From assembly GCA_004194705.1 (NCBI GenBank), contig SADC01000127.1:241311-305310 (forward strand): 64,000 bases of DNA. Reading direction: 5' to 3'. How positions within the stretch are numbered: the first letter of the stretch is position 1; each line of letters opens with the position of its first letter. A program made the translations under genes and the position numbers. Below, piece after piece: positions 23,190 through 43,437 of the stretch. The DNA comes from Ditylenchus dipsaci. Lineage: Eukaryota > Nematoda > Chromadorea > Rhabditida > Anguinidae. Below the pieces are notes generated by a model, which searched no databases, was not told the DNA's origin, and saw nothing but the letters and a program-made list of their open reading frames with translations.

Positions 23190-26100
23190 TTATTTATCAT
23201 TTTGCCGGTCGGGATCTTCATTGTCACTGAATATACTGAAAATATTAAACTTCTTTATAGCATCTTTTGCCCAGGAGAACATGGAAGGCGGAGTTGAGTC
23301 AGCTCGTCTAATACACTCTCGAATGAACTCCGGATCGACGTCTAGGGTTTCGAAGATTCTTAAAACAGACAAAGATTAAGAACATCGCAGCATAACAAGT
23401 ACAGGATAAAGCAACAACCTGTTCCTCCCCACAAGAATGAATAAGCTGTAAGAGAACCAACCACCACTTGCACACCAATCATAGCTGGGATATAACGCCA
23501 CACATTTCGAGAATACTCATACACAAGCACGAAAGAGTCGTAAAGGTCTCTTTAGCCGGTCTCACCTGCTGCATTTGCATTTGCTAAAATTAAAACTTAT
23601 TAGAAGGGCATTAATTATTGACAGGCTTAAAAGGCCAAATCTGCTGCTGAAACAGCAACTTGCATTGTTATTTAAAACAGACCGACATTAAAACAGCTAT
23701 TATAGTATCGTTGATAATAACATTTTAGCAGTCATTTCTGCTAATTATTATGGCCGTCTAATTTTCGCTGGTGGGAAATGACAAGTGTTTGCAGGAAACA
23801 CAAGTAGTCGCTGGATTTATGTGGTTGTAGCTTGAGCTGAGTCAAACTTAATGGTTGTGGATTATATAAAATGGTGTTCGAATTTATTTCGACACACTTA
23901 TAATAATATAAAAGTTGATGCGCTATTTCTTTGGTAGATTATTATTATAATATAAATACAAGTATGTCATTTCAATTAAACCATATGTTGTTTGCCACCT
24001 CTTTTAAGCACTTCAGGAAAAGGTACTCCCATTATACAACTCTTCAAAAGTCTTGTTTTTATATTTTTTACTCTCCAAAAGTTTTGTTTCCTTATTTTCA
24101 CCATTACCAAATATTATTTTCTTTTGCATTACACCCTAAATTTCCCAGGACTCTATAAAGACAACAAAAAGGAAACAGTGTGTAGTTGCTCGAGACACTG
24201 ATGCACCTTTGCATTGCGCCACCCCAAAAATGATTAGAGGATGAGTGCTAGTCCAGATGCTTTCTTTACAAAATACCAACGACTCCATTCATATAACCCA
24301 CAATCCCGAGATTTTCATGTTTTGGAGTTTTTTGCTGTTGATTGGTTCAGGAGTATTTTTTAACTGTATATCTTCTTGTTTTCGACGTAATTGTTTAGCG
24401 TTTTGATCATCTTATTTATTTTCAGATTTGCAAATAAACTATGAAATTTTCGATAGATTCATAAAACTTTTGTGTGTCACCCTGTTCAGCATTGCTCAGT
24501 CCATTTATTGCCAAGCCAATGAAGGTGACTCTTCCTCTGCTGCCCCGAGCCCTGTCCAAATACTAATGGTAAACCACTTTTTCAAGTCTCGTTACCCTCA
24601 AAACATGTTTGTATTCAGGAATACAAAGATGCCTTGCCAGAAGATGCCTTTGCTAAGCTGATTGACATATACTCCAACGAAAGCATTACTTTAATAGTGA
24701 GCTTGTTAAAAATTGATCTATTCTCTAACTAAATATTGGATTTCAGGACCGTGAAAGAGCAGCCGTCAACTACTTTTCCAACACTCTGCCTAAAGATGTG
24801 AAGGCAAGGATGCCCGTACCTTTCGGCTTCAGAAAGTTGCCTGAGGAATTGCAGTCCAGAGTCAAATCCATCTATTACCAAAATGGAATGAGTTTGAGGA
24901 GAAATTGATGCGCATTGGCATGATTATCACTCAGACTATGCCCAAGAAAGAGTTCAACGCCTTGAAAAGCAATCTGAACACAACTCGTTTGGGACTGATC
25001 GAGTTCAGGGTGAATGTAACGCTTTCTCTGAATGGACTTTATGTAGGCAACTATAGAAATAATTTTTGAAATATGTAAGATATTATGTTGCAGACAATGA
25101 ATCAGATGAAACAGGTGCTTTCTGCACAGGAATTGGATAATGTGTCTGGAATACAGGAGGGAGCAAGCTCTAATGAAGTAGGTCACAAAAATACACACCG
25201 TCAAAAATATCGACACAGATAAAATAACAATTTAGGAAAAAGCTACGGCCATCGGTCAAATCTTGAGAAAAGCGTACAGTCGAAACCCCAAGGCAGTGCA
25301 AGACCAATGGCCAGCTATATTTGGCAGCAACCAATTTCCCGAAGATTTGAAGAGAGCCACTACTTACATGCTGTTCAATGAAAACCCTAGCAGGGACATG
25401 ACTCCGTTCGCTAAAGTGTTTCGACAAGCCTTTTTGCAGATGGATCAAATGGTGGGAAAAGAGGACTCAGAAAAGAGATACTGGTCACTATCGATATACT
25501 CGTGCAGACAGGCAGGGTAAGGGTGTGTTGTGTAGAGATTAAGATAAAAAAAAACTTTAGCTCGAAGAGAATACTTTCGCTACAGAAGAAGCCTGGTGAG
25601 AGTGCTAGATAAAACTGCAAAAAAGCCTCATTTGACGTTCATTTTAGAAAAAATTACCAGTTTTGAAAAAAGAACAGTAATTGCTCACTGGCACACATTT
25701 TTTAAGTGTAATAAAAAGTAGAAAATTGAATTCACCACGTATTCAACAGCATAGGGCACACTCAGCACAGGCAGCATAATTCCAGAGAACAGGCCAAACG
25801 CAATGCTTTTGCCGAAGACACACGGTTCGCATGGCTAAAAACAAAAAATTACAAACGATCACTAGACTTATTTCGCTCTTTCCTCTTATAGATCTGCCAT
25901 CAGAAGAAATTTTCACTAGCGTTATTAACTAATTTAGAGCCGTCAGACGTATATTTTTTGGCTGAATCTTATATGCCTTCTTTTTTTGCTAAAAACTGCC
26001 TTTATTAGTGAGATTAAGGCCCTATTCTATGATGGAGGAAGAGGTTTTTGCCCTAGTCCGCCTGTTGTTATTTTTAACGATTTATAGGTTTAGGCTTAAG

Positions 26101-27217
26101 CAAGCATCGGAGTGATTTGGGTGATATAGGGAAGTTTGGAGTGGCTTGAAATGGTTAAGAGATGGTTAAGAGACAACATAAAAATTTTCGGAAAAAATGT
26201 TCCCTCGTCCCTCTTGTTTTTAATTGAATGCTGGGGGTATAACGAAGTTTTGGTCAGACAGGCATATTTAAAGGACATGGGTTTTGCACGCAGCAGCATG
26301 TGCAAAATTTGAATTGGCGGGGGGCACTTCTCTTTCGTCTCAAACTTTACTCTTTGGAGTCGTTCGCCACAACTCCAAAGAGCAAAGTTTGAGACAAAAA
26401 GAGAAGTTTACTCCGCTAATTCAAATTTTACACATGACACTGCGCGCAGAAACCATGGTCCTTTAAATGCACTTATTATTTTCTGAATTTTACGCTATTC
26501 AGCGTTTGTTATTTTTACTTTCTAGTTACCAAGCGTTCACAAATCGATGATAGTGCCAATAGTACCCGATAAAGTTTAGAAGTGTCAATACAGCTTGGAA
26601 TTTTTTTTCAAGGTCAAGATGAAGTTAAAAGCGAAGCTGACCTTTCCTTCTTTTGTTAAAATTGGTTGATAGTTCATGGACTGATTCAGCATTATTGACG
26701 TAAGCGCAGAAGTCCATGCAGCGAACATGATAGGTTTTTTGGGAGACTGGCGGATTGCCGCTATCAACTTCTGCTTAGGCTCATACAGGATAACATCAGC
26801 GCATACCTTCGTAGCTAAAAAAACACTCAGATATATACAAGTCAGCAAAGTCGACCTACCCACAAAACTAGCGGAAAGGGCAGACACAGCCATAGAGACA
26901 CTCGCCGGATGAAGGACTGCTCGCTTTTCCCACTTGTAAGGCCAATTGCGGACCAGCTTGCTGAGATATTCCTCCCGATGTTGTGGAGTCATTTGTGACA
27001 ATTGCACCCACAGCTTGGATCTCGATCCATCCAGTCGCTTAGCAAGTCTAAAACAAAAAAGGTCGATCATTTTTAATAATTCTTATAAACTAATATGTGA
27101 CATTAAAGGGAATAGGGCTTACTCTGTCTTTTCGATATGTGCATCCTGCACAGAGGGTCTCGGGACAACGGTGGAATTCTTCCACAGCGAAAGCGGATCT
27201 GTTTCTTTCCACGACAT
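23190..27217 (-). CDS. TMEM126-like membrane protein
   Basis: Exons on the minus strand: 27217-27123 (ATG, MSWKETDPLSLWKN), 27047-26860, 26814-26642, 25834-25736, then probably 23549-23419 and 23358-23190 (stop TAA). The phases of the first four exons agree; the last two joins are uncertain by a base. Hydrophobic segments: VSMAVSALSASFVGATK, KPIMFAAWTSALTSIML, then PCEPC followed by SIAFGLFSGIMLPVLSVPYAVEY, and a last one IPAMIGVQVVVGSLTAY. A CExC motif just before a Gly-rich span, followed by a W/R-rich stretch and a final span, resembles TMEM126A/B, mitochondrial inner-membrane proteins in respiratory complex I assembly. The resemblance is by pattern only. Between exons 4 and 5 lies an unrelated gene on the other strand. 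Confidence 0.5.
24441..25612 (+). CDS. Unrecognised secreted helical protein, nested gene
   Basis: Exons: 24441-24568, 24619-24696, 24747-25009, 25094-25177, 25236-25516, 25561-25612 (TAA), with introns of 44-84 nt and phases that agree. A signal peptide (FIKLLCVTLFSIAQSIYCQA) follows ATG at 24441 if one A is added to the AAA at 24444; a second one-base deficit lies in AAAA at 24880. About 290 residues: an acidic start, then amphipathic helices with LPEDAFAKLID, LPKDVKARMPVPFGF and LPEELQSRVK, and a C-terminal region with one or two cysteines. The repeated LPxE/LPKD helix starts faintly recall nematode fatty acid- and retinol-binding proteins, but I would not assign it. It lies inside an intron of the minus-strand TMEM126-like gene. 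Confidence 0.65.
26272..26462. mobile_element. TTAA-flanked MITE, subfamily B
   Basis: TTAA at 26268-26271 and 26463-26466. The ends are AGGACATGGG and ACCATGGTCCT. The arms share TTTGAATTGGCGG and a central hairpin around TTTGGAGTCGTT. The sister copy is at 31231-31423. It lies in an intron of the TMEM126-like gene. Confidence 0.8.
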
Positions 27218-27621
27218 TTCACCTTTGCAAGAATTAATGATACTACGAACACGTCTAAACGTTGTTTATGGTCAACATATTGATAAATACAGAGTGTTTC
27301 AAGAAATTCTAACACTTTTGAAGGGTCATAGCTTTTTCCCCAGGTCGATTCAACATTCTGTAAATGCAGATCGACTCAGAATTTGATGGAAATTTTGACG
27401 CCACTACTATATATTCGGCGCGAATCTCTAACTCTCAAGCCCCCTGGCGCAGGAGGCTTGATAGCTTTTCGAGATAGCCATTATTAGAGAACTCAGAAAC
27501 AGGCAATATTTATTGAAATATAAAAAATTTCCCCTTTAAAAAATTTGGCGGAAGATTTGGCGAACAGACTAAATGCTCATTCAAAAACAAATTTATGAAT
27601 GCCTTGCATTGACAAAAATGG

Positions 27622-30600
27622 TAAAACGACACTTCGCTATGAGGACAGTTCGCTATGGACAGTTCGCTATGATTTTTTAATGGGCAGTTCGCTATGATTT
27701 TTCGAATGGACAGTTCGCTATGGACAGTTCGCTATAGTTCCTAATTAATGATGATTTCTCATCATATTTTGTGTCTAGGTTGTATCACATTGCAGTCTCC
27801 CTGTTATCCTGTGGTTGTGCTCCAGTTGTTGTCATATGTTTTCGAATAATTTGCAGTAAAAATTTTCCCTTTTTCCGTTTCAGTCTTGCACTTTTTTTGT
27901 ATTCCTTTTGGTCCGCATTGCTATAATTGTTTCTAATAACAATAATTTAAGGTGTTATTGCAATGTGGCGCCCGCAAGCTAACCAGAAAGTGGATCTGAT
28001 GCACTCATCAAGAGTGGGTAACAAGACTCTAGCCCTCACTTTATGTCCGATTAATCCGTCAACTCACTGCTACACATGGTCCCAGTTGAACTCTCAGCCA
28101 CGAAAGGATGGAACAGCCAGGATCGTCTACTTATGTGCCGAATGCAGGAAAATTCGAGACGCCAAAAGAGTTTCTAAGGATACGCCAATTCCGTCGCTCA
28201 GTGCTATCCGTGGAGTGAACAGAGAAGTGCGCTGGGATGGTCAAGGAAACATCGCGACTCATTTCTGTGAGGGTCCAAAGGAGCTATTCGAGGTATGCTT
28301 ATCTCGATTTTCATCATGTTTTTTTTCGTCCATACTTAGATGAGGGGTAAAGCTGCAAAAAGAAGTCTTGGTGCTGAGCTGGCGACTGGAGCTGTCGAAA
28401 AACCAAGTGCTTCCGTGGTCAAACTCGAGAAAAAAATTATTGGAAAGGGTCGATGGACAAAGTAGTATTCACAAGTTCTTGTCGCTCTTGCTTATCTATA
28501 AACCTTTGCAGATAAACCGCATCCTGCCACAGCATTGGAGCACTCAAGAAGTTTTTCCAACGTTGCACGAGGAGGAGGTTTCGACCTTTGAAGTACCTGC
28601 GAGATCTGAAAGAAGAGGAGTTCAAGAGTTTGCATTATACACATCGAGGAGCCGTAGTGAAACCAAGCGACGAGGGCTTTCAGGAAAACTTTTTGATTTA
28701 TGCAAGTGAGTCTGTTTTTAAGCTTATAATGGCACTTCTTCTAAAAAGCTTACATCTATTTTCCTCTTTGTTGCAGATAAAAGCATGGCTATCTTTGGAC
28801 AAAAAGCAGCTGAATATTTTCCGATGCTCAAAGACTCTTATCTTCGATGGATCGTTTAAGTACCGACCGCAGGACACCTACCAGATCTACAGGGGATTCG
28901 GCTTTATCAACGAAACTCACTGCCTGCCACTTGTCACTGTGCTGATGAGAGGGAAACACCGAAACCTGTATGAGAAGATGTGGAGAAAAAGTAAAATTCA
29001 TTTGGATTTCTGTTTAAAATGTAATTATTGCTTACAGTAGCGGAGGCAGCTGAACCGCTAGGAAAAATGCGGACTAAGTCTGCCAACTTTGATTGCGAGC
29101 CAGCTGCTTATAAGTCATTCAAAGTTCAGTTCAAGAATGTTGAGGTCAAAAAGTGCTCGTTTCATGTGAAGCAAGCATTAAATAAAAAAGTATTATTACA
29201 TCCATTTAGATCTAGCTTCATTGTCAGTTTTTAGGTGCAAGCAATCGGACTGATGTTAGCATATCAGAAAGAAGCAGAGGTCCAAAAAATTGTACGTCAA
29301 ATAGGAGCTTTGCAGCTGACACCGCCGTCCGAATGGATAAATGTCTGGAGCTGATAAAAGGATTCGTCGTATGTTCGTCGTTAACACCAACTCAACAAGA
29401 GAAGCTTCTTGAAGTGCTAGAGTACTACAAGTAAGTCAATTAAATGATTCGTGAGATTATTAGCATAGCACTACACGTTTTAGTTCAACGTGGATAAAGC
29501 TGGGCGCATCTTTTATTTCGCTTTGGGGAATAGATGGACCAAGAACGACGAATTCAGCTGAGTCTTATCATGGTCGACAGCAGTATCATTTCCGCAAGAA
29601 GGCTAGACTAGGCGAATGGATTATTAGGAATCGTGAGGTGAGTGATTTATATTTCACCCTGTTTAAAAATCTTTATTCTTAGCTTCATTATCGTGAAAAA
29701 ATGGAAGCCAACACATTTTGGAAGGGCAAGTCTATCCGAATAAACCGCAGCAGAAGTATGCCGAAGTGACAGCAAAGCTTTTCCAACGCCAAAGAGACCT
29801 TGCGGACTTTCTACTCGAACCTAGCACCGAAGAAGAGTACAATAATACTATAATATTGAAGTTTGAACGCGTATCGCTGAAGGATGTGGTCTCTGAAGAG
29901 AGCACTGATAAGCAAGAATTGGAAGTGATCGAGCTACCAGCCAAAAAGATGCAATCCGCCTATGATGTTGAGCCAACTCAGTTTCTAGAGATAGAGGCAG
30001 ATGGAATTGTCTCTATAGGTTTCTTTTATTGCATTTTGGTCGACAGCTTTAAAATTATATCTTAAGGTCAATTTCGCACTTCGTGAAAGGCAGCCGTTAC
30101 TACCATCGAGAAGTCCGCAAAGAGCTTATGGCTTATCTCCTGGAGAGTTTGCAGACAAAGTGGTCTCGGATCTTCGGCACTCCAGAAGAAATCGTTGATT
30201 ATGCAAATAAGCATCAGAAGCCTGAGGAATGGGGACATTCAAAGGAACTCATTTTGGCGGCACGTCTCTACCAGTACAACTTCATTCTCTTCAAGCCCTT
30301 TGAGAAGCCAAAGTTCGTCTTCTTCTCCACCGAATACGAGCAGCTTATCCGTTTTAATTTTGAAAACCTATTGAAATGGCTTTTTTAGGTCAACACTTCG
30401 TTAACAGATGATAGACCCATGGGTATGATTCGGCATATGCACTCTCACTTCGATGTAGTACAAGAATGAGAATAAAAGAGTGTTATTGTCTCAATGTTGT
30501 TGGTTTATTGTTTTTTTCGCATTTATTTTGTCATTCTTCGGTTGAATAAAATAGAAAAGTGGAAGGTAGGCAAGCGACCGTTAGGACAAGCTGAAAAAGA

Positions 30601-30885
30601 CTCCAAAATGTTTTTCGAATATATTTGACATAATTACCTAAAATGACAAGCTCGCGTGAGTTAGGACATGCTTGTGAATGTATAAAACTTACGCCTATGT
30701 ACCGGGAATTCCATAAAGAGGTAGCGAGAGGTGACGAAGAGGTGATGTGGTACGGTGAACAAATATTTTTAGTGTCGACATTGTTAAGGAAAAGGCGATT
30801 GGAAAACCATAGCGAACTGTCCATTTCAAAAATCATAGCGAACTGTCCATAGCGAACTGTCCTCATAGCGAAGTGTCCTAGCCCC
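27622..30885 (+). mobile_element. MULE with OTU-peptidase transposase and tandem-motif TIRs
   Basis: Inverted termini built from GACAGTTCGCTATG: six units on the left (27628-27742) and four or so on the right (30806-30877), the first in each written GACACTTCGCTATGAG. The 11-bp sequence GACAAAAATGG is present on both flanks (27611-27621 and 30886-30896), a plausible MULE target duplication, although six to eight bases at each extreme end are then not inverted copies. It encodes one transposase on the plus strand. Confidence 0.82.
27963..30469 (+). CDS. MULE transposase fused to a C-terminal OTU-type peptidase domain
   Basis: ATG at 27963, stop TGA at 30467-30469 with AATAAA just after; about ten exons with short introns. 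N-terminal region with a degenerate FLYWCH-like pattern (CYTWSQ..KDGTARIVYLCAEC ... THFC). MULE core: LIFDGSFKYRPQ (first Asp), FDCEPAAYKSF (second), KKCSFHVKQAL (C..H), and SPRTT-like GPRTTNSAESYH at about 29550. Then a linker and an OTU-like domain: EIEADG at 29990-30007, YYHREVRKELMAYL, GHSKELILAARLYQYNFILF, and SHFDVV before the stop, which fits the catalytic-His motif of OTU proteases. As written the cysteine of DGNC is absent; one extra A at 30005-30006 restores DGNC and also the splice phase. A second deficit is in TTTT at 29716-29719. Confidence 0.8.
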
Positions 30886-30907
30886 GACAAAAATGGGTGG
30901 TATTTGA

Positions 30908-31143
30908 AAAGGCATACCAGCGCGTTACACTGCAAATTAAGGCGGGGTACCAGCAATTGTTCAAAAATCATCCTTGTTTTCACTCGTTTCATGTCAATTC
31001 TGATATTTCTGGCCTTATCCTACTTTTAAAAAGTAGGCGTAAAACTTTTGTCTAAATAGGTAGAACGCTTATAGAAAATAATAGAGAGAGAAAGAAATTG
31101 CTGTTCCCGCCTTAATTTCGTTGTAACGCGCTGCTAAGCCCCT
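30908..31143. mobile_element. TTAA-flanked MITE, subfamily D
   Basis: The ends are AAGGCATACCAGCGCGTTAC and GTAACGCGCTGCTAAGCCCCT, with TTAA at 31144-31147 (left flank TTGA). The copy at 37017-37252 shares the arms with the CAAATTAAGGCGGGG motif. Confidence 0.75.
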
Positions 31144-31230
31144 TTAATACGGTGGCCACAATGTAGGTGTGAGGTGCGAGGTCGAGGTGTGAAGTGAGGC
31201 CGGGTGGCCACAATGGAGGTGCGAGGTAGC

Positions 31231-31423
31231 GATGGACTTTGGTTTTTACGCGCAGAGAAATGTGCAAAATTTGAATTGGCGGGGGACACTTTTATCTCGT
31301 CTCTCCCTGTAATCTATGGAGTCGTTTGAAATGACTCCAAAGAGTACAGTGCGAGACGAAAAAGAAGTGTCCCCCGTCAATTCACATTTTGCACATGCCG
31401 CTGCGCTCAAAAACCATGGTCCT
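31231..31423. mobile_element. TTAA-flanked MITE, subfamily B
   Basis: Homologous to 26272-26462: GTGCAAAATTTGAATTGGCG and the ATGGAGTCGTTTGAAATGACTCC hairpin. The right end ACCATGGTCCT is followed by TTAA (31424-31427); the left end has decayed. Confidence 0.75.
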
Positions 31424-32257
31424 TTAACACGCCAAGGCCTGACTGTGAGACCAGTTGGTTCTGGTGCAGAATTTTCGAAAATGCTTGTTTAGCTCGAGAT
31501 TTTTACCGATTTCTGAATAGAATAAAATGGGAACTGAGTATGTTCAGAAAATCAGCTAGTGCTTGAATATTTTATATACACATGCATAACTTCTATAGCT
31601 CGTTAAAAAGCACAGGAAGCTTTCCAATGACATATTGTTAAGTATTTTTTGTATTTTTCAAACCCTAAAAATTTTGAAATTGTCAAGCAGAAATGGCCTT
31701 AACTCCAAAATTTTAGTCAAAAAATAGGGGGGGGCGCTTATTGGAGCGGGGGCGCTTATTAGAGGAAATATGGTAGTATTAGAGCTGTTTTGTCTGTCTG
31801 CGGACAATTGATGTTTTTTAGTTTTTTTTGGAGTGTTTTTGTTTGGGTTTTTGGTCAATTTTTTTAAATTGAAGCTTGGGATCTCATGAGTAGAATGGTT
31901 GTTCTGGATTTTGGTTTTGAGAATTTTTTATTTTTAATTTTTGGGTTTTAGTGAGCAAATTGGTGATTTTTTGCTTCGAGAGTCAAAATCTCAAAGCTGT
32001 TATTAGTGGAATTTTTTTTGCCACCCTTAAAACGTAGCGCAGAATCTCAGCTTTCTTTGAAAAAGAGATCGGTTGAAAATGAGGACCGGAACCCGGGGGT
32101 CTTGACGCTTTTAGGGAAGTGGTCATTTAGAGGGAATTCGAAAATCGGCCTTCTTTGAGACTTTTGAATTTTCTTTTTTTGTCTCGAGGAAATGTTACAT
32201 TATATCGTTTCTTTCATTTTTTTGTTACTTTGTTTTTTTGTCTGTAAGTCTGCCAGG

Positions 32258-32432
32258 GGAAAGGGTAGGGTACCTGTACAGTGAGCAGAGGTGCCTGAAG
32301 CGTGGGTAAGGGTACGAGGAGAGTTGGTAGGGGTACCGGGGGAGTAGTTAGGGGTACCAGGAGAGTTGGTTGGGGTAACAGGGAAGTAGGAAGGAGTGCC
32401 AGGAAAGTGAGTAGAGGTGTCAGGGAAGGGGG
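32258..32432. repeat. Degenerate GTACC-rich minisatellite
   Basis: About six imperfect units of roughly 27 bp containing GGGGTACCAGGAGAGTTGGT. Confidence 0.65.
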
Positions 32433-32811
32433 TACGTAATTGTTTGTTAAGAGATAAGTTTAATGGAGTAAAGAATAAGCTTGGCGGTTTGTTGTTAACG
32501 GTGATCCTATGCTTTTATCTAAAATGCTGTATTTCCTCTAATAGGAGCCCATGAGCGCTTATTAAAATGATGCGATTTTTTTCAAAGTTTGAGTTGTCTG
32601 AAATTTTTGTTTTCATTTAATGTTTGAGCTTTGTAAAAGTGCCTGCTAGATTTTTAAAAGTCCTCGAACTTTGCGCCAAAATATATTTGGAACAAAAAGT
32701 ATTTTTGGGACAAAAAGGAACAAATTTAGGACAGAAAAAAGTATATATTCGGGACAATGAAAAGTATTGCTCTTAAAAAATTATCAATTCAATTTTTTAA
32801 AGCACAAACTT

Positions 32812-33172
32812 AGGGTTGGGCAAAATACCGGTATTTTTATATTCAGCGAAAAAATACTGAAAGGACAATTTTTTTATTTGATTGTTGTTGATAAGTTAAA
32901 TTACAGACACACACAAAATTGTTTTCTCTATCATAATATGGTAAGTATAGGGCTGTGTTGGATCAAAAAATGCAACACTTCTAGAATAATACCGAAAAAT
33001 ACCAGTAAAAATACAGGTATTTTTTTTTGAACCGGTATTTTTCGATATTATTCTAGAAATCTTGCATTTTGATTCAACATAGCCCTTTACTTACCATATT
33101 ATGATAGGGCGAGCAATTTTGTGTGTGTTTGTAATTTAACTTATCAAAAACAAGCAAATAAAAAAAATTGCG
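32812..33172. mobile_element. Palindromic element with AGGGTTGGGCAAAATACCGG end
   Basis: Inverted arms: CAATTTTTTTATTTGATTGTTGTTGATAAGTTAAATTAC on the left is mirrored near 33130-33170, and the central AATACCGG/CCGGTATT blocks face each other. The AGGGTTGGGCAAAATACCGG end occurs inverted at 2190-2214 and in modified form at 8635. Confidence 0.6.
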
Positions 33173-33448
33173 AGAATCGAATAATGGCGCAGTTTTTATT
33201 GGACACCGTGTAAAAAGCGATTCGGATTTGAGCTTCGAACTATCAGCTTTAACCAATCGAGACCGATCACATGTCAAACTATATCAAATCCCTACCGTTT
33301 TCATAAAAAGACTATTTTTTTTGAAAATTTTTTTACTGATTTCATCTGAAAACTCAGATAGATTCCTGTGATAAACTTATTTTATTCTCTGCCACTAGTT
33401 TATCCAGCTTTGCACATCAAAAAAAAATATAATTTATTTATATGTTTT

Positions 33449-41384
<7,936 letters not shown>

Positions 41385-41937
41385 TCGATTTGCACTTTTA
41401 TCATGCTACTGGTCACAAAACATTTATATTATTTTTTATAAAAAGTAAAATATAAAGTAAATTTTGTTGTAGAACACCTCCAAACAGTTTTTTAAAGCAA
41501 AAATAACAGGAAACAGGACTCAGCTGTCAAAACTACTTGGTGTTTAGCGAAACCTTGGCGCAAAGATTAATTTATGGCGGATTTTTGAAAAAATAAATTC
41601 AGCTTGACGACTTAATTATGGAATCTCCGACTTCCCTAGAATTTCGAGAGCAGGACACAACGTTCAAAATGATCAGAAAAAGGCATTGAAAATTGGGCTA
41701 AAAAAGTGTCGCACCCAAGGCTAGCACGAACTTTCGGGGGTGCCGGATCAACGAGGTTTGACTGTATTGTGTAGCCTGGATACTGGGATTTTTTATTTAC
41801 GCTAGCACAAAGAATGAAAATATTATCAAGAATACTACAGACCTGAAGAATCTGAAAATATTCGAATTCCCGAGAAAAAGCAGATTTTATTCGAATTCCC
41901 GCCACTCTGAGGTATCGGCTTCTTCCCAACATTTTGA

Positions 41938-42169
41938 AGGGCCATGGCCACGCGTTCTGGATTGTCCCCGCCCATTCAAACATTTTCGCCTAATCATTAA
42001 ACTTCTGCACGTATTTTGCAGCTTGGTTTCTAACAAAACAAAGGCTAGAATTTAATTTCAGGTAAGCTGTGTTAGAAACCAAGCTAAAAAATCCGTACAG
42101 AAGTTCAATGATTAGGAAATTTTTTCGAATTGGCGGGGGACATCTGTTGTCGGAGACGGTAATGGCCCT
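41938..42169. mobile_element. TTAA-flanked MITE, subfamily C
   Basis: AGGGCCATGGCCACGCG on the left (after TTGA) and GGTAATGGCCCT on the right, followed by TTAA (42170-42173). Arms with TGTCCCCGCCCATTCAAA and TTCAATGATTAGG. Confidence 0.8.
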
Positions 42170-43059
42170 TTAAAAAGCCGTGAGGTGCTTTTCAAATTAC
42201 TAATAAACATGAGTATAATATGCAAGAAATTACACCATACAAGTTGGATAGTAAAAAAATTTGTAAAACAACGGCAACTAAAAAGTAGTCTAAAAACCAT
42301 AATACGGGTATTATTTTTTATAAAATAAGCATGATACCTGTATCATGGTTTTTCGGTAACTTTGCGAGGTCCGATCTCCCTAATTTTTCAGGTGATCTTG
42401 AAAAAGCGGCAGCACTTTGTTATAAAGCTTTGGGGTGCTCTACAAGAATCCAAAAAAAATCTCTCGATGAACTCTTTAAAAAAGACACTTTTTAAGGTTC
42501 CATGGTAAGGTATGTTTTAGTCTGACATTACATAGACTGGCCAACCCTTGCCTAAAGCTAAAGCCCAAGCCTCAAACCGGTTGTTGCGTCACTTGACCCG
42601 TCCAAACACCAGTACAAATATTTTTGAAAAATGATCTACTTGAAAAACTGCATCTAAATAAACCAATGTAACGCTTTGCCTTTCTCGTGTTAAGAGTAGT
42701 TTTATAAGCAAATCGACTATACTGAACATGAATTCGGCGTCAGAATTACAGGTTTCCCTCGCACAAATAAATAAGAGCAATTTGTCTTAAAACCTACACT
42801 AGGGGCAAAAGGCGCCTATCGGCGCCTCTAGCGTATTTTTAACGTATCAATAGTTGTTATTCAATGAAAACACATGTAAAACTGATAAATCAATGCATAG
42901 TCTAAATATCGCATGACCTTGATACAAACTTTTTTGACAAACTTTAAGAAAAAAAATGGAAAAAATAGGCTACCTACCCATTCCCCTGGCATACCTACCT
43001 ACCCTAGCTGGGAGCCTACCGCTTCTACCTAACAACCTACTTAGATGCCACCAAGAATT

Positions 43060-43160
43060 TTTTCTACAACCAGGATTCGAACCTTCGAACTTATAAAATT
43101 ACATACCTTTGTCCCCCAAGTCACTTCAAAATCCACCCCCAAATGCTTTGGTTCCCTTTG
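43060..43160 (-). other. tRNA-like B-box sequence
   Basis: The minus strand reads GGTTCGAATCCTGG (43067-43080), a textbook T-arm/B box, preceded within 50 nt by a weak A-box-like GTGACTTGGGGG. No cloverleaf can be drawn convincingly and there is no clear acceptor stem. It could be the head of a tRNA-derived SINE or a decayed tRNA. Confidence 0.25.
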
Positions 43161-43437
43161 GTTTTTGCAACTTCGAAATTGGGGATTTTCACTGTTTTTC
43201 ACACTAAATCGGAAAAAGCGCTCTGTTATGCTTTTCTTCACGGCCATAGCTGTCGATTGAAAAAAGATCGTGAAAAAATAATGATGCTGGCGTGCTTCCA
43301 AACTACTTAGTTACCCGCAAAAGACCAATAAGACGCACATTTTGACAAAAACGTTTGATTTTGTTTTGATTTGCACTGGCCTAGTCTATGCCTAAGGCTT
43401 TTTCTATGCAAAAAATTGATTATAAATAAGGGGCTCC

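Noticed and set aside
30643..30852. 69-codon plus-strand open frame at the right end of the OTU-MULE
   Set aside because: It overlaps the TIR array and has no coding character.
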